IMG/VR virus record: IMGVR_UViG_3300027906_000035 | Coordinates: 1 to 45,012 of that record | DNA: 45,012 bases | Origin: a virus | Reading direction: 5' to 3' (one strand) | Shown here: positions 33,562 to 40,291 of the stretch, piece after piece | Layout of the letters: the number at the start of each line of letters is the position of its first letter | Position numbering within the stretch: the first letter of the stretch is position 1 | Program-made: the position numbers and the translations under genes | The notes under the pieces: model-generated | Databases searched by the model: none | Told to the model about the DNA's origin: nothing | What the model saw: the letters and a program-made list of their open reading frames with translations, nothing else

Positions 33562-35354
33562 TAAAAAGGTAATTTATCAATATCAAAAGCTTGATGCGGT
33601 GTCATGTTTTTTTCAGGCTCCTGTTCCTCTCTATCAAAAACAAATGATGGAGGATTGTGCCCGGTGTAATATCTTCCTGATGGTATGTGATAATTAAACA
33701 ATTCTCTTTGTTGCATCTCTCCTTGAAACTTCATTTTTACTTTATGTGTGCAAAATTCAACCTGATTCTTTTCTATAAATTCATCACCCTCCTGTACCTG
33801 ATCAAAAAATCTATAAATAGAAAACCCATCATGAGCCTGGTTTCTAAAGTCAGCCGACCCTGAGATGTCATAAAGGGTTGGTTTTTCATACACTTGTGCT
33901 TCATTCTTCTTCATTTTTGTCGGATGTGCTATCAAAAATATAATAACATTGTTCATTTGTGCAAACATTGTTAATTGAGTTAAAACTCTTTTAATCCTTG
34001 ATAATTCTGCATCTTTGTTACTATCGAAATCCAATTTGTTAAATGCATCAATCACAAATATGTCTACCCCATAAATAAACATTTGTTCTTTAAACTTTTC
34101 CATCAACCAATTCCATGTAGGAAACTTGCCATCTTCTGAGCAGGTGGTATAAAGTCTTTCTTGTGCCCAATCCTTATACCTCTGTATTTCTGCTTTAGAT
34201 ATTCTTGGTAGACCAGCATTATCAATAAAAAAGTTCTTGCCAAAAAACTTTTCTATGAATGTTGTTTGATGAAGAGCCATTGGGTGGTGTTCGGGAGAAA
34301 AAAAGCTTGCCTTCATGTTATAATCTTTCATGATATTCATGACGTACCACTCAACAAAGTTTGACTTACCATGAGATGGTATCCCGGTAGCCACAACTAA
34401 GTGGCCTCTCATTACAGAGAATATGTTTTTAAGATTTCCAAAGCAGGGGTGTTTAGGATATATTGTAGAAGGCAGTCCATTTTCATGAAGATCCATAATA
34501 TCATCTATCATGTCATCAACAGTAAATGTTCCACTAGCGGGGTATTTTTTTGATGCGTTTATAGAGGATCTTAAAACATCTTCACCCTCAATCAGATCTC
34601 CGTTTGCATCTTTGTTTTTAAAAAGGACCCTCTCACACCGATACCTTCCTAATCTTTGAGCAATCTTTTCAGATACATACTCACCCTTATCATCATTGTC
34701 TGTACATATAAAAAATTTATCTACATCTTGTAGGTATTTTTCACAGTTAATCCAAAAGTCATCATTGTCATTGGCTCCGTTTGGTATGCTAATTGTGTTT
34801 TCATAACCACACTGATGCATAGCTAAAACATCGAACTCACCCTCAACTATATAAACTTCTTTCTGACCAACTGCTGCGTTCACATTATAAAAGATAGGCT
34901 TTGTTTGTGCTGTCTGAGTAAAGTGTTTTCCTCCTGATCTATATTTTTTATTAACTAGAGTGTCGCCTTCAAAGTAATTGAAAACAATATTATTCATCTT
35001 TTCTCCAGCTTGGGGCTGAAAGTATACCTCCTCTGAAACCTTTAGATGCTTTAGGGTCCCCTGTCTAATTCCCCTGGACTCACACCATTTTACGATTCCA
35101 TCAGATAAGTCTGTATAGTTTCTCCATGTCTGCTCAGGAAGTTTATAATCTCTTACAATGCTTTCATTAAGATTTTCTCTTATAGAAATAACATCACAGT
35201 GATGACACTTAGCAACTCCCTTGGATATATTTACACTTAAACTCCTGTCTCTTTTATTTTTTCTTTCAGGCCCACATGAAGGACAAACAACTTTATGTTG
35301 ACCTGAGGTTTTACCTTTCAAGTCAATCGAGGACCACTCTATTGTTTGTATCAT
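33561..35354 (-). CDS. Bifunctional DNA primase-helicase (Twinkle/T7 gp4 type)
   Basis: 597 aa. Zinc-binding primase domain: C24-P-S-C27 and C50-H-H-C53. TOPRIM: VYIVEGEFDVLAMH with E171 and D175, then FFICTDNDDKGE with D219, D221 and D222. RecA-like helicase core from about residue 300: Walker A V-A-T-G-I-P-S-H-G-K330-S331 and Walker B DIFVIDAFN with D436; SPEHHP gives the loop after strand 2; QFCTHKVKMKFQG-type C-terminal strands end the fold. It would prime and unwind DNA at the fork. No DNA polymerase gene is in the window, so one lies outside or the host enzyme is used. The start overlaps the winged-helix gene by ATGA. The length matches the family. Confidence 0.92.
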   Translation of the reverse strand: MIQTIEWSSIDLKGKTSGQHKVVCPSCGPERKNKRDRSLSVNISKGVAKCHHCDVISIRENLNESIVRDYKLPEQTWRNYTDLSDGIVKWCESRGIRQGTLKHLKVSEEVYFQPQAGEKMNNIVFNYFEGDTLVNKKYRSGGKHFTQTAQTKPIFYNVNAAVGQKEVYIVEGEFDVLAMHQCGYENTISIPNGANDNDDFWINCEKYLQDVDKFFICTDNDDKGEYVSEKIAQRLGRYRCERVLFKNKDANGDLIEGEDVLRSSINASKKYPASGTFTVDDMIDDIMDLHENGLPSTIYPKHPCFGNLKNIFSVMRGHLVVATGIPSHGKSNFVEWYVMNIMKDYNMKASFFSPEHHPMALHQTTFIEKFFGKNFFIDNAGLPRISKAEIQRYKDWAQERLYTTCSEDGKFPTWNWLMEKFKEQMFIYGVDIFVIDAFNKLDFDSNKDAELSRIKRVLTQLTMFAQMNNVIIFLIAHPTKMKKNEAQVYEKPTLYDISGSADFRNQAHDGFSIYRFFDQVQEGDEFIEKNQVEFCTHKVKMKFQGEMQQRELFNYHIPSGRYYTGHNPPSFVFDREEQEPEKNMTPHQAFDIDKLPF

Positions 35355-36019
35355 AGTGCTGGTTTTTTATATTGATATATTTGCTTTCCATTCATTCCTT
35401 TTCCTGTAGACTTCTTGTACCACCTTATAAAATACTGCTTGTATTCTTTTTCTGAAATGTGAGTGTATCCATTAACAGAAGCGTGGTTGGTAAAGTTTTC
35501 TATGAAATCTTTAAACTTAACGTCATTAAGAAGAAAATTCCTTTTAACTGCCTCAACCCATTTAACATTTGAAAGACAAATTTCTTGAACCCTATCTATT
35601 TCTATTAAATTATTATCATTATTATCATTATTATCATTATTGTTTGGTGTTAGAAGGGTGTTAGAAGGGTGTTGATAGGGTGTTGATATGGTGTTATTCT
35701 TTGCATCCCTACCCTGGTAATCATTATATTTTACAAGGGTTACAAGCAACCATCTGCGTGTTGGATTTGTGACAACTTCTTTGGTGTCTTTGAGTTTTTT
35801 TATTGCGGTTCTCACCTCTTGCCTTGATAACTTTAAATCATGCGCAATACTATCGTAAGATGTAGCTAAAGATCCCCTAGGAATTATCTTCCCCTCGAAC
35901 TTGTTGTCTTTGTGGTTGGCCTTCAGCAAACAATGAACGAAGACTCGAAAAACGTTCGGGTTTTTGTACCATTGCCAGGTCAGTATTTTTCTGTTTAATT
36001 GTATAAATGAACTTTTCAT
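35351..36019 (-). CDS. Winged-helix replication initiator/helicase-loader-like protein
   Basis: 222 aa. N-terminal domain: FIQLNRKILTWQWYKNPNVF, VFVHCLLKANHKDNKFEGK, IPRGSLATSYDSIAHDLKLS and RQEVRTAIKKLK. This is the well-known start of phage replisome-organiser/DnaD-like proteins (R-x-x-x-x-W-x-W-[YF]-x-[DN], a winged helix that binds origin DNA). A low-complexity Asn/Asp linker encoded by a 9-base repeat follows, then a C-terminal domain (KRNFLLNDVKFKDFIENFTN, EYKQYFIRWYKK) resembling helicase-loader tails. The first 143 bases overlap, in another frame, the end of the DnaA-like gene upstream. It ends in ATGA overlap with the primase-helicase, its likely partner. Confidence 0.8.
   Translation of the reverse strand: MKSSFIQLNRKILTWQWYKNPNVFRVFVHCLLKANHKDNKFEGKIIPRGSLATSYDSIAHDLKLSRQEVRTAIKKLKDTKEVVTNPTRRWLLVTLVKYNDYQGRDAKNNTISTPYQHPSNTLLTPNNNDNNDNNDNNLIEIDRVQEICLSNVKWVEAVKRNFLLNDVKFKDFIENFTNHASVNGYTHISEKEYKQYFIRWYKKSTGKGMNGKQIYQYKKPAL
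35609..35642 (-). repeat. 9-base microsatellite encoding an Asn/Asp linker
   Basis: Three full copies and a partial of ATTATTATC (plus-strand sense) lie inside the winged-helix gene and encode an NNNDNNDNNDNN-type linker. The unit is a multiple of three, so copy-number change would alter linker length without breaking the frame. Confidence 0.8.
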
Positions 36020-36482
36020 CTGTTATAAATCTTTCTCTTAATAGGGTTGGTAGTTTATCTATGATTTCCATGAGATAGTTGGCATTGTAAACCAGCTCTG
36101 CATTCATGGCTTTTAATTCATCAAAATCATTAGGAAGTGTTTCAACTAAGTGAAATCCTAACTCTTCTTTTGCGTGTTCTCTATAAGATATCTCTTCAAT
36201 CTTCAAAAAAGAGTCAATAAGGGTTTTGTCTTTATGAAAATTTAAAAGATTATCCATTGTCTTGACTGCGTGAAGAACCGTTGCATGATCTCTATTAAAC
36301 ATTTTACCAACCTTATCAGAGGATATGTAGGTAAATTTTCTCATACAATACATTGTAAGCTGTCTAATTTCAACGTAAGGCCTTTTCCTTGTGTGTTTAT
36401 TTTCAAGCGGATTATAACCCGTCACACTCTTGACCGCATCTATTATTATGTAAGGGTCTATTTTTTGTTTTTTTAGTTTCAT
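35877..36482 (-). CDS. Stand-alone DnaA domain IV-like origin-binding protein
   Basis: 201 aa. Residues about 8-80 match the C-terminal DNA-binding domain of DnaA: YIIIDAVKSVTGYNP, then RKRPYVEIRQLTMYCMRKF, SSDKVGKMFN and the signature R64-D-H-A-T-V-L-H-A72 (DnaA consensus RDHTTV-x-HA), which reads DnaA boxes. The AAA+ ATPase part of DnaA is absent. The rest is helical (ELVYNANYLMEIIDKLP) and unrecognised. Known: phage and plasmid genomes sometimes carry domain IV alone as initiator or as a decoy for host DnaA. The last 143 bases overlap the winged-helix gene and yield a Gln/Arg-rich tail that looks non-conserved. A near-consensus DnaA box with iterons lies at 44739-44799. Confidence 0.8.
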   Translation of the reverse strand: MKLKKQKIDPYIIIDAVKSVTGYNPLENKHTRKRPYVEIRQLTMYCMRKFTYISSDKVGKMFNRDHATVLHAVKTMDNLLNFHKDKTLIDSFLKIEEISYREHAKEELGFHLVETLPNDFDELKAMNAELVYNANYLMEIIDKLPTLLRERFITDEKFIYTIKQKNTDLAMVQKPERFSSLRSLFAEGQPQRQQVRGEDNS

Positions 36483-36538
36483 TTTAATTAAATTATATAA
36501 GGGAGCCGGAGCCCCCTTATGAATAGTGATGATAGTGA

Positions 36539-36793
36539 TTAGAATGGTAAATCACTTGTTTGTGCTTGACTTTCCTGCTTTGGAGCAGTTTTATTGCCAT
36601 CCTTGTTGTAGGGCTCACCAAACTTTAGCGAAAGATATGTCGTTCCGCTTTTTGTTTGGCTAATCCATCCGGCAGCATCAAACTCTTTGCCGCCCACAGT
36701 AGCACTTCCTTTGTAGTCAGGCTGAGTATCTTTTTCTTTATACTCATTTTTGAAAAGACTCCCTGTAAAGTCTTTGTGTTTAAAATCACTCAT
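36539..36793 (-). CDS. Small SSB-like protein with acidic-aromatic tail
   Basis: 84 aa. The body FTGSLFKNEYKEKDTQPDYK, GSATVGGKEFDAAGWISQTK and GTTYLSLKFGEPYN has the alternating strands of a compact OB-type fold or of DUF736-like proteins. The final residues are TSDLPF, which mimics the DD[IL]PF tail of bacterial SSB used to recruit partner proteins. Context supports single-strand DNA binding: it lies four bases from the exonuclease and two genes from the ERF annealing protein. No direct SSB family match is visible, so the role is inferred. Confidence 0.6.
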   Translation of the reverse strand: MSDFKHKDFTGSLFKNEYKEKDTQPDYKGSATVGGKEFDAAGWISQTKSGTTYLSLKFGEPYNKDGNKTAPKQESQAQTSDLPF

Positions 36794-36797
36794 AATA

Positions 36798-37514
36798 TTA
36801 AATTATAGTTCTAGGTATTCGACCGCCTATATTTACAGACAAGTCGGTTAAATAATCCCTGCATATCTCTATGCGCTCATACAATCGCTGAACATCCCCA
36901 TCGTTGTACTCGATGTGAAACTCCTTTACTCTAAGCTCCTCTGGGATGTCAGCGTACTGAAGTCTTTCGTAGACCTCACTCTCTAATTCATCAGGGACCT
37001 CTATCATTCCCAAGTTCCATGATAATCTTCTAACCTCATCCTGTATTAACAAGGGAGGAGTATCCACTAAACAGTAAGCTACAGTTGCTTCTTTTCTTTC
37101 TGCAAGAGCCATATAGCCTTGAAGTTGCCAATAATAATGTTTGTTAGGCAAGTCTTCTTCGTGCATTGGAAAGGTGGTGAAATCCCAAGAGGACTTAATA
37201 TCTATAAGGGTTTTGTCTACAATATCAGGTGTTCCACATATAAAATTGTTCTCATAAAACTTTTCATTTTTTTGAAAATGAATAGACTTGACCCTTCCGT
37301 ATATTTCTATAGACTCATCCTCAACCTGTTTGCCTTTGTCTAGATACTTAGATTGGATGTCAGTAGTTTTACCAAAGACAACCTCCTTATGAATTTCCTG
37401 CAGATATTTTTTAGTTGTGGCTGAAAGTAAATCCTTTTTATTTCTTGGACTCACCATTAGTTTTCCTAAAGAGGAACATCTAAACAAATAGTCTTCAAAG
37501 TTTAAAAATTTCAT
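36798..37514 (-). CDS. YqaJ/lambda-exonuclease-type recombination nuclease
   Basis: 238 aa. PD-(D/E)XK motifs in order: CSSLGKLM at the start (R-x-S-S/G helix typical of YqaJ), E65/E67 in DKGKQVEDESIEIY, G94-T-P-D97, D105-I-K107 and the following YYWQLQGYMAL with Q130/Q132 and Y134, the RecB/YqaJ motif IV. The enzyme should resect double-stranded ends 5' to 3' to give single strands for the ERF annealing protein encoded ten bases upstream. Together with the SSB-like gene this is a complete phage single-strand annealing recombination module. The length fits the family. Confidence 0.85.
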   Translation of the reverse strand: MKFLNFEDYLFRCSSLGKLMVSPRNKKDLLSATTKKYLQEIHKEVVFGKTTDIQSKYLDKGKQVEDESIEIYGRVKSIHFQKNEKFYENNFICGTPDIVDKTLIDIKSSWDFTTFPMHEEDLPNKHYYWQLQGYMALAERKEATVAYCLVDTPPLLIQDEVRRLSWNLGMIEVPDELESEVYERLQYADIPEELRVKEFHIEYNDGDVQRLYERIEICRDYLTDLSVNIGGRIPRTII

Positions 37515-37524
37515 AGTTTTTTAT

Positions 37525-37986
37525 TTAGAGTCCAAAATCAGAATTATCATTTGTTTGAGATTGTACCTTGTGATACTTGCCCGACTGCTGAAGAGATCCG
37601 TTTCTTTTTGTTGTTTTGTTTGCATCGTCATCTTCTGCCTCTAAAAGCAGTAGAGACTGAAGGCCATACCTCCTGTAGTAGGTAATTTCAGACCCTTTCT
37701 CTTGTGGCTGTTGTCTTATAATCTTCAAGCCCCTCATGTCTTCAGTATTTTTGAAGTTAGGGAAGATTTCTCCGGTGTCGTTGTCCATAACAACAGTAAC
37801 AACATGGTCATCAACGATTGGTTGAAGAACAGTCAACCCTATCTCCTTGCATAAGGGCTTTACTTGCGCAAGGAGCTGGTTGATGTCAGCATAGTTGCTG
37901 TTATAAAATGGATTTTTCTTACTCTTTCTTAGTTTTTCAAGTGAAGCTATAAGTGTAGCTACCTTCTGTGCTAATTTTGGTGTCAT
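37525..37986 (-). CDS. erf: ERF-family single-strand DNA annealing protein
   Basis: 153 aa. Clear ERF features: NPFYNSNYADINQLLAQVKP (residues 25-44), CKEIGLTVLQP, TYYRRYGLQSLLLLEAEDDD (103-121) and AN. It promotes annealing of complementary single strands in homologous recombination, which in phages helps genome circularisation, concatemer formation and repair. The C-terminal 30 residues are polar and end in NDNSDFGL, an acidic tail like that of SSB-binding proteins. It overlaps the upstream hypothetical gene by 50 bases and precedes the exonuclease. Confidence 0.88.
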   Translation of the reverse strand: MTPKLAQKVATLIASLEKLRKSKKNPFYNSNYADINQLLAQVKPLCKEIGLTVLQPIVDDHVVTVVMDNDTGEIFPNFKNTEDMRGLKIIRQQPQEKGSEITYYRRYGLQSLLLLEAEDDDANKTTKRNGSLQQSGKYHKVQSQTNDNSDFGL

Positions 37987-38374
37987 AGGATTCTTTAATT
38001 TGATTAAGTGTTATTAGATTTAATTTTTCATACATCGCTACTGTGTCAAGTAGGTCTGTTACATGCTTTCTATCCGTTAAACCATCGCTTTGTTTTGATT
38101 TTTTTAAAGCGTTAGTATATTTACACGCATTAGCAAGCATTTTCAACCCATTTTCATAGGCGTACCACACCGCATAGGTGGGCATAATATTATAAATGTC
38201 AGATCTAGTACCAAACATCTCTAGTCTCTTGCCTATTAACTCTAGCTTAAGTCCTGGAGCGAAAATAGCTTTACTTCCATCCATAAATTCGTGTACTAAA
38301 AAGTCTAAAGAAGCCTGGCTCCATATTGACTCTAACATATACTTTCTTTTCTCTAAATTTAAAATATCTTCCAT
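37937..38374 (-). CDS. Hypothetical protein in recombination module, 145 aa
   Basis: Not recognised. Helical, with ESIWSQASLDFLVHEFMDGS, LKLELIGKRLEMFGTRSDIY and TYAVWYAYENGLKMLANACK. The 50-base overlap with the ERF gene and the four-base spacing upstream show it belongs to the same operon. It has no catalytic motif that I can see. A partner or modulator of recombination is a guess from position only. Confidence 0.55.
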   Translation of the reverse strand: MEDILNLEKRKYMLESIWSQASLDFLVHEFMDGSKAIFAPGLKLELIGKRLEMFGTRSDIYNIMPTYAVWYAYENGLKMLANACKYTNALKKSKQSDGLTDRKHVTDLLDTVAMYEKLNLITLNQIKESYDTKISTEGSYTYSFT

Positions 38375-38378
38375 TTAG

Positions 38379-38594
38379 TTATATTTGTTTTAAGTATTCT
38401 CTTCTTTTAAGAAGAAGGATTCCTCTGTTTTCAATCTTTGTTTGCATTTCTTCTCTCGTTATCTTGTGAAGTGCCCTGCTTAGGGCTAGCTGAGGTATCG
38501 AGCTGTGAAGTTCCATCATTTGGTCCACCACGAAATTTTTGTGTTTTCTCAGCTTTCGAGATTCTTTGATCATTGTGCTTATTTTTTGTAACAT
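38379..38594 (-). CDS. Hypothetical basic helical protein, 71 aa
   Basis: ISTMIKESRKLRKHKNFVVD, QMMELHSSIPQLALSRALHK and REEMQTKIENRGILLLKRRE give a helical, basic and protein-like sequence. It overlaps the upstream gene by 164 bases in another frame. Compared with the low-complexity end of that gene, this frame looks the more natural of the two in the overlap. Four bases separate its stop from the next ATG. Function unknown. Confidence 0.5.
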   Translation of the reverse strand: MLQKISTMIKESRKLRKHKNFVVDQMMELHSSIPQLALSRALHKITREEMQTKIENRGILLLKRREYLKQI

Positions 38595-38718
38595 TGTTTT
38601 TTCTTTTAGTTTCTAAATATTCCTCCTCCATCCAATGAAGGGCAACTCTATTTGATTCTTGGTACACATTTGCCCAGCTATCAAACAGTTCTTCTACTAA
38701 TGATTTTGATTTTGGCAT
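38431..38718 (-). CDS. Hypothetical protein, 95 aa, with low-complexity tail
   Basis: Starts at the ATG at 38718 (MPKSKSLVEELFDSWANVYQ), behind an AAATATAATAAC leader; the open frame extends 48 bases upstream only to a TTG. The first 40 residues are helical and acidic (ALHWMEEEYLETKRK); the remainder is polar and disordered (DGTSQLDTSASPKQGTSQDN) and lies in the long overlap with the 71-aa gene. It may really end earlier in function, or the two genes share sequence. Function unknown. Confidence 0.45.
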   Translation of the reverse strand: MPKSKSLVEELFDSWANVYQESNRVALHWMEEEYLETKRKNNVTKNKHNDQRISKAEKTQKFRGGPNDGTSQLDTSASPKQGTSQDNERRNANKD

Positions 38719-38888
38719 GTTATTATATTTAAGTTTTTTAGTAGTTCTTTGGTCTTGCTCCACCAAAGGTGATATTTATATTTAATATTAAGTTTTTTTT
38801 GGTTGAGCGTTGTGTATCGGATAACACCATCATGCCCCTTGTGGGACATGACGATGATACCGGTTGGAAGTCTTTTAAACTTCTGCAT
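38697..38888 (-). CDS. Hypothetical protein, 63 aa
   Basis: MQKFKRLPTGIIVMSHKGHD then GVIRYTTLNQKKLNIKYKYH and LWWSKTKELLKNLNI. Basic, with a beta-hairpin-like start. It overlaps its upstream neighbour by 14 bases and the next gene start by 22 bases. The composition is reasonable for a small soluble protein but no family is recognised, and the last residues probably reflect the leader of the next gene. Confidence 0.4.
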   Translation of the reverse strand: MQKFKRLPTGIIVMSHKGHDGVIRYTTLNQKKLNIKYKYHLWWSKTKELLKNLNIITCQNQNH

Positions 38889-39246
38889 TCAAGGCTTTTA
38901 ACTCTTCCCTTAATGCATCTGCATATGCACCCTTGAGTGCAATGATAAAACCAGTGTTAAATGCGTTTAAAGGCATCTCTACGCGTAAATTTCCCCAATA
39001 ATACACAACTTTTCCGTTAAGTACTGAAATGTTTTTAGGTACTATTTGAACGGTTTCCTTTTCTTCATCTATAACACTTGGTTTGGAAGGATTCAAATGT
39101 CTTTTAATTGTTTGTTCAGTAAGATGCTTGCCAAACTTTTGAAAAAACATTTTCTTGATTGTTTCAACATCAGTTTCCTTAATGTTGCCGAGGAATTCTT
39201 TGCCCTGAAAGGACATTCTACCTCTGTGGTGTTTAATTTTAGTCAT
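38875..39246 (-). CDS. Hypothetical protein, 123 aa, possible regulator
   Basis: The ATG at 39246 is used; the open frame continues 54 bases upstream but only to a TTG within inverted repeats. Sequence: MTKIKHHRGRMSFQGKEFLG, ETIKKMFFQKFGKHLTEQTI, KRHLNPSKPS, then a beta part (VVYYWGNLRVEMPLNAFNTG) and a helix ending ADALREELKALNAEV. The FGKHLTEQTIKRHL segment could be a helix-turn-helix. It is the first gene after a 70-base gap containing two mutually exclusive stem structures, so it may be regulated separately. Function unknown. Confidence 0.5.
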   Translation of the reverse strand: MTKIKHHRGRMSFQGKEFLGNIKETDVETIKKMFFQKFGKHLTEQTIKRHLNPSKPSVIDEEKETVQIVPKNISVLNGKVVYYWGNLRVEMPLNAFNTGFIIALKGAYADALREELKALNAEV

Positions 39247-39267
39247 AATAAATAGAGTTTTAATTTC

Positions 39268-39300
39268 CGCTAATTTAAGTTGGTTTAGCGAATTAACCAA
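39268..39300 (-). promoter_or_regulatory. Two competing inverted repeats in a gene leader
   Basis: CGCTAA (39268-39273) pairs with TTAGCG (39285-39290), and TTGGTT (39280-39285) pairs with AACCAA (39295-39300). The two stems share sequence and cannot form together. They lie in the 70-base leader of the gene starting at 39246, one of the few real gaps in the leftward operon. This could be an operator or an RNA switch; the stems are short, so chance is not excluded. Confidence 0.3.
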
Positions 39301-39316
39301 ATATTGTTAACAACTT

Positions 39317-39817
39317 TTACCATGAAGAAGAATAATAATATTCATCTTCCGGAGTTTTCTTCAAAGAATTTTCGATAGCTTCCTTCGTTTCTCTTAGTGT
39401 TTCAAAGTAATACTCATCATAATCCTGTGATCCAAAAAAGAATCCCTCAGAAGCAGGCAACTTCTTCTCTGCTAGCTTTTGAATCTTCTCAAGCTGTTCC
39501 GATGTCATTTTGTGGGGCATAAAAAAATTGTATTCTTTAGTGATGCTATCAATTGTTTCACACAAAGATTTAAGTTGGCCTCTGTCAATGTAATACTCTC
39601 CGCAGTCATCGTTTCCATCTTGTACGTTCTCTACAAACCATCTGTGAATCCAGTTTGCTTTTCTCCAATAATGAACATCAAAGGTAATAGTATTTATTTT
39701 ATTGAGGTCGATTGGCTCTCCTCCAACAAATGCTATGCCTGAAAAAAACTTTTCTTTTGGGTTGTGGTCCCAATTCTTAACGTATTTTTTACGTTGTAAG
39801 TACATATCTAATCCCAT
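39317..39817 (-). CDS. Conserved phage/bacterial protein of unknown function (MGLDMYL family)
   Basis: 166 aa. The start MGLDMYLQRKKYVKNW, then HYWRKANWIHRWFVENVQDG, DDCGEYYIDRGQLKSL, and near the end GFFFGSQDYDEYYFETLRET. I recognise this widespread uncharacterised family (MGLDMYL, W-R-K-A-N-x-IH-x-W-F, G-x-DDC, GFFFGS-x-x-YDE-x-Y) found in phages and bacteria; some database entries mislabel it as phosphoglycerate kinase. The role is unknown. It is the best-conserved-looking protein in this stretch of small genes. Confidence 0.75.
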   Translation of the reverse strand: MGLDMYLQRKKYVKNWDHNPKEKFFSGIAFVGGEPIDLNKINTITFDVHYWRKANWIHRWFVENVQDGNDDCGEYYIDRGQLKSLCETIDSITKEYNFFMPHKMTSEQLEKIQKLAEKKLPASEGFFFGSQDYDEYYFETLRETKEAIENSLKKTPEDEYYYSSSW

Positions 39818-39819
39818 AT

Positions 39820-40038
39820 CTATAATATTGTATTGTTATCTATTTCTAAAAGAATTTTGTAGTCATTAGCTACTTTCCTTAAAAGTATTTCAACATAATA
39901 CCTTTCATCTGTTTTCATATCTTCAAGCATGTCCATTACATGAAAATACTCGATAGCATCCAACACTTCTTTTTTAGTTACGGAGTGTCGTGTAGGTTTT
40001 TTTGGTTGGGGTTTGTTTAATTGTATTACTTTACTCAT
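39820..40038 (-). CDS. Hypothetical protein, 72 aa
   Basis: MSKVIQLNKPQPKKPTRHSV followed by one helical region (KKEVLDAIEYFHVMDMLEDM, YYVEILLRKVANDYKILLE). The proline/lysine-rich start suggests a flexible basic tail on a helical domain. It overlaps the upstream gene by eight bases and is two bases from the next. No family recognised. Confidence 0.5.
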   Translation of the reverse strand: MSKVIQLNKPQPKKPTRHSVTKKEVLDAIEYFHVMDMLEDMKTDERYYVEILLRKVANDYKILLEIDNNTIL

Positions 40039-40270
40039 GATTTAAATAGTTTAAAATTTGTTCATATACTTTTGGAAAATCTCGTGATAATACATTTACG
40101 ATCTCCTTGTCTGTGTGATCAAAAGACTGTTCGATGTCTACTAAATGCCTAAACAATAGGTCAAGCCCTCTGTCAACTCCTTTTTTTTCGGATCTATCGT
40201 GGCTGTCTTCCACCCACTCATCATCTGACTTGATATCAGTTATGATGTTTTTAATTTTAATAAGGTCCAT
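40031..40270 (-). CDS. Hypothetical acidic protein, 79 aa
   Basis: Helical and acidic: IKNIITDIKSDDEWVEDSHD, GVDRGLDLLFRHLVDIEQSF, EIVNVLSRDFPKVYEQILNY. Its acidity contrasts with the basic neighbour it overlaps by eight bases, so the two could form a pair, but that is speculation. No known family. Confidence 0.5.
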   Translation of the reverse strand: MDLIKIKNIITDIKSDDEWVEDSHDRSEKKGVDRGLDLLFRHLVDIEQSFDHTDKEIVNVLSRDFPKVYEQILNYLNHE

Positions 40271-40291
40271 TTAATTAAATTTTAATTGTTA

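Noticed and set aside
35609-35642. Short repeats considered as a CRISPR-like array
   Set aside because: A 9-base unit without spacers, inside a gene, encoding a linker; no cas genes anywhere in the window.
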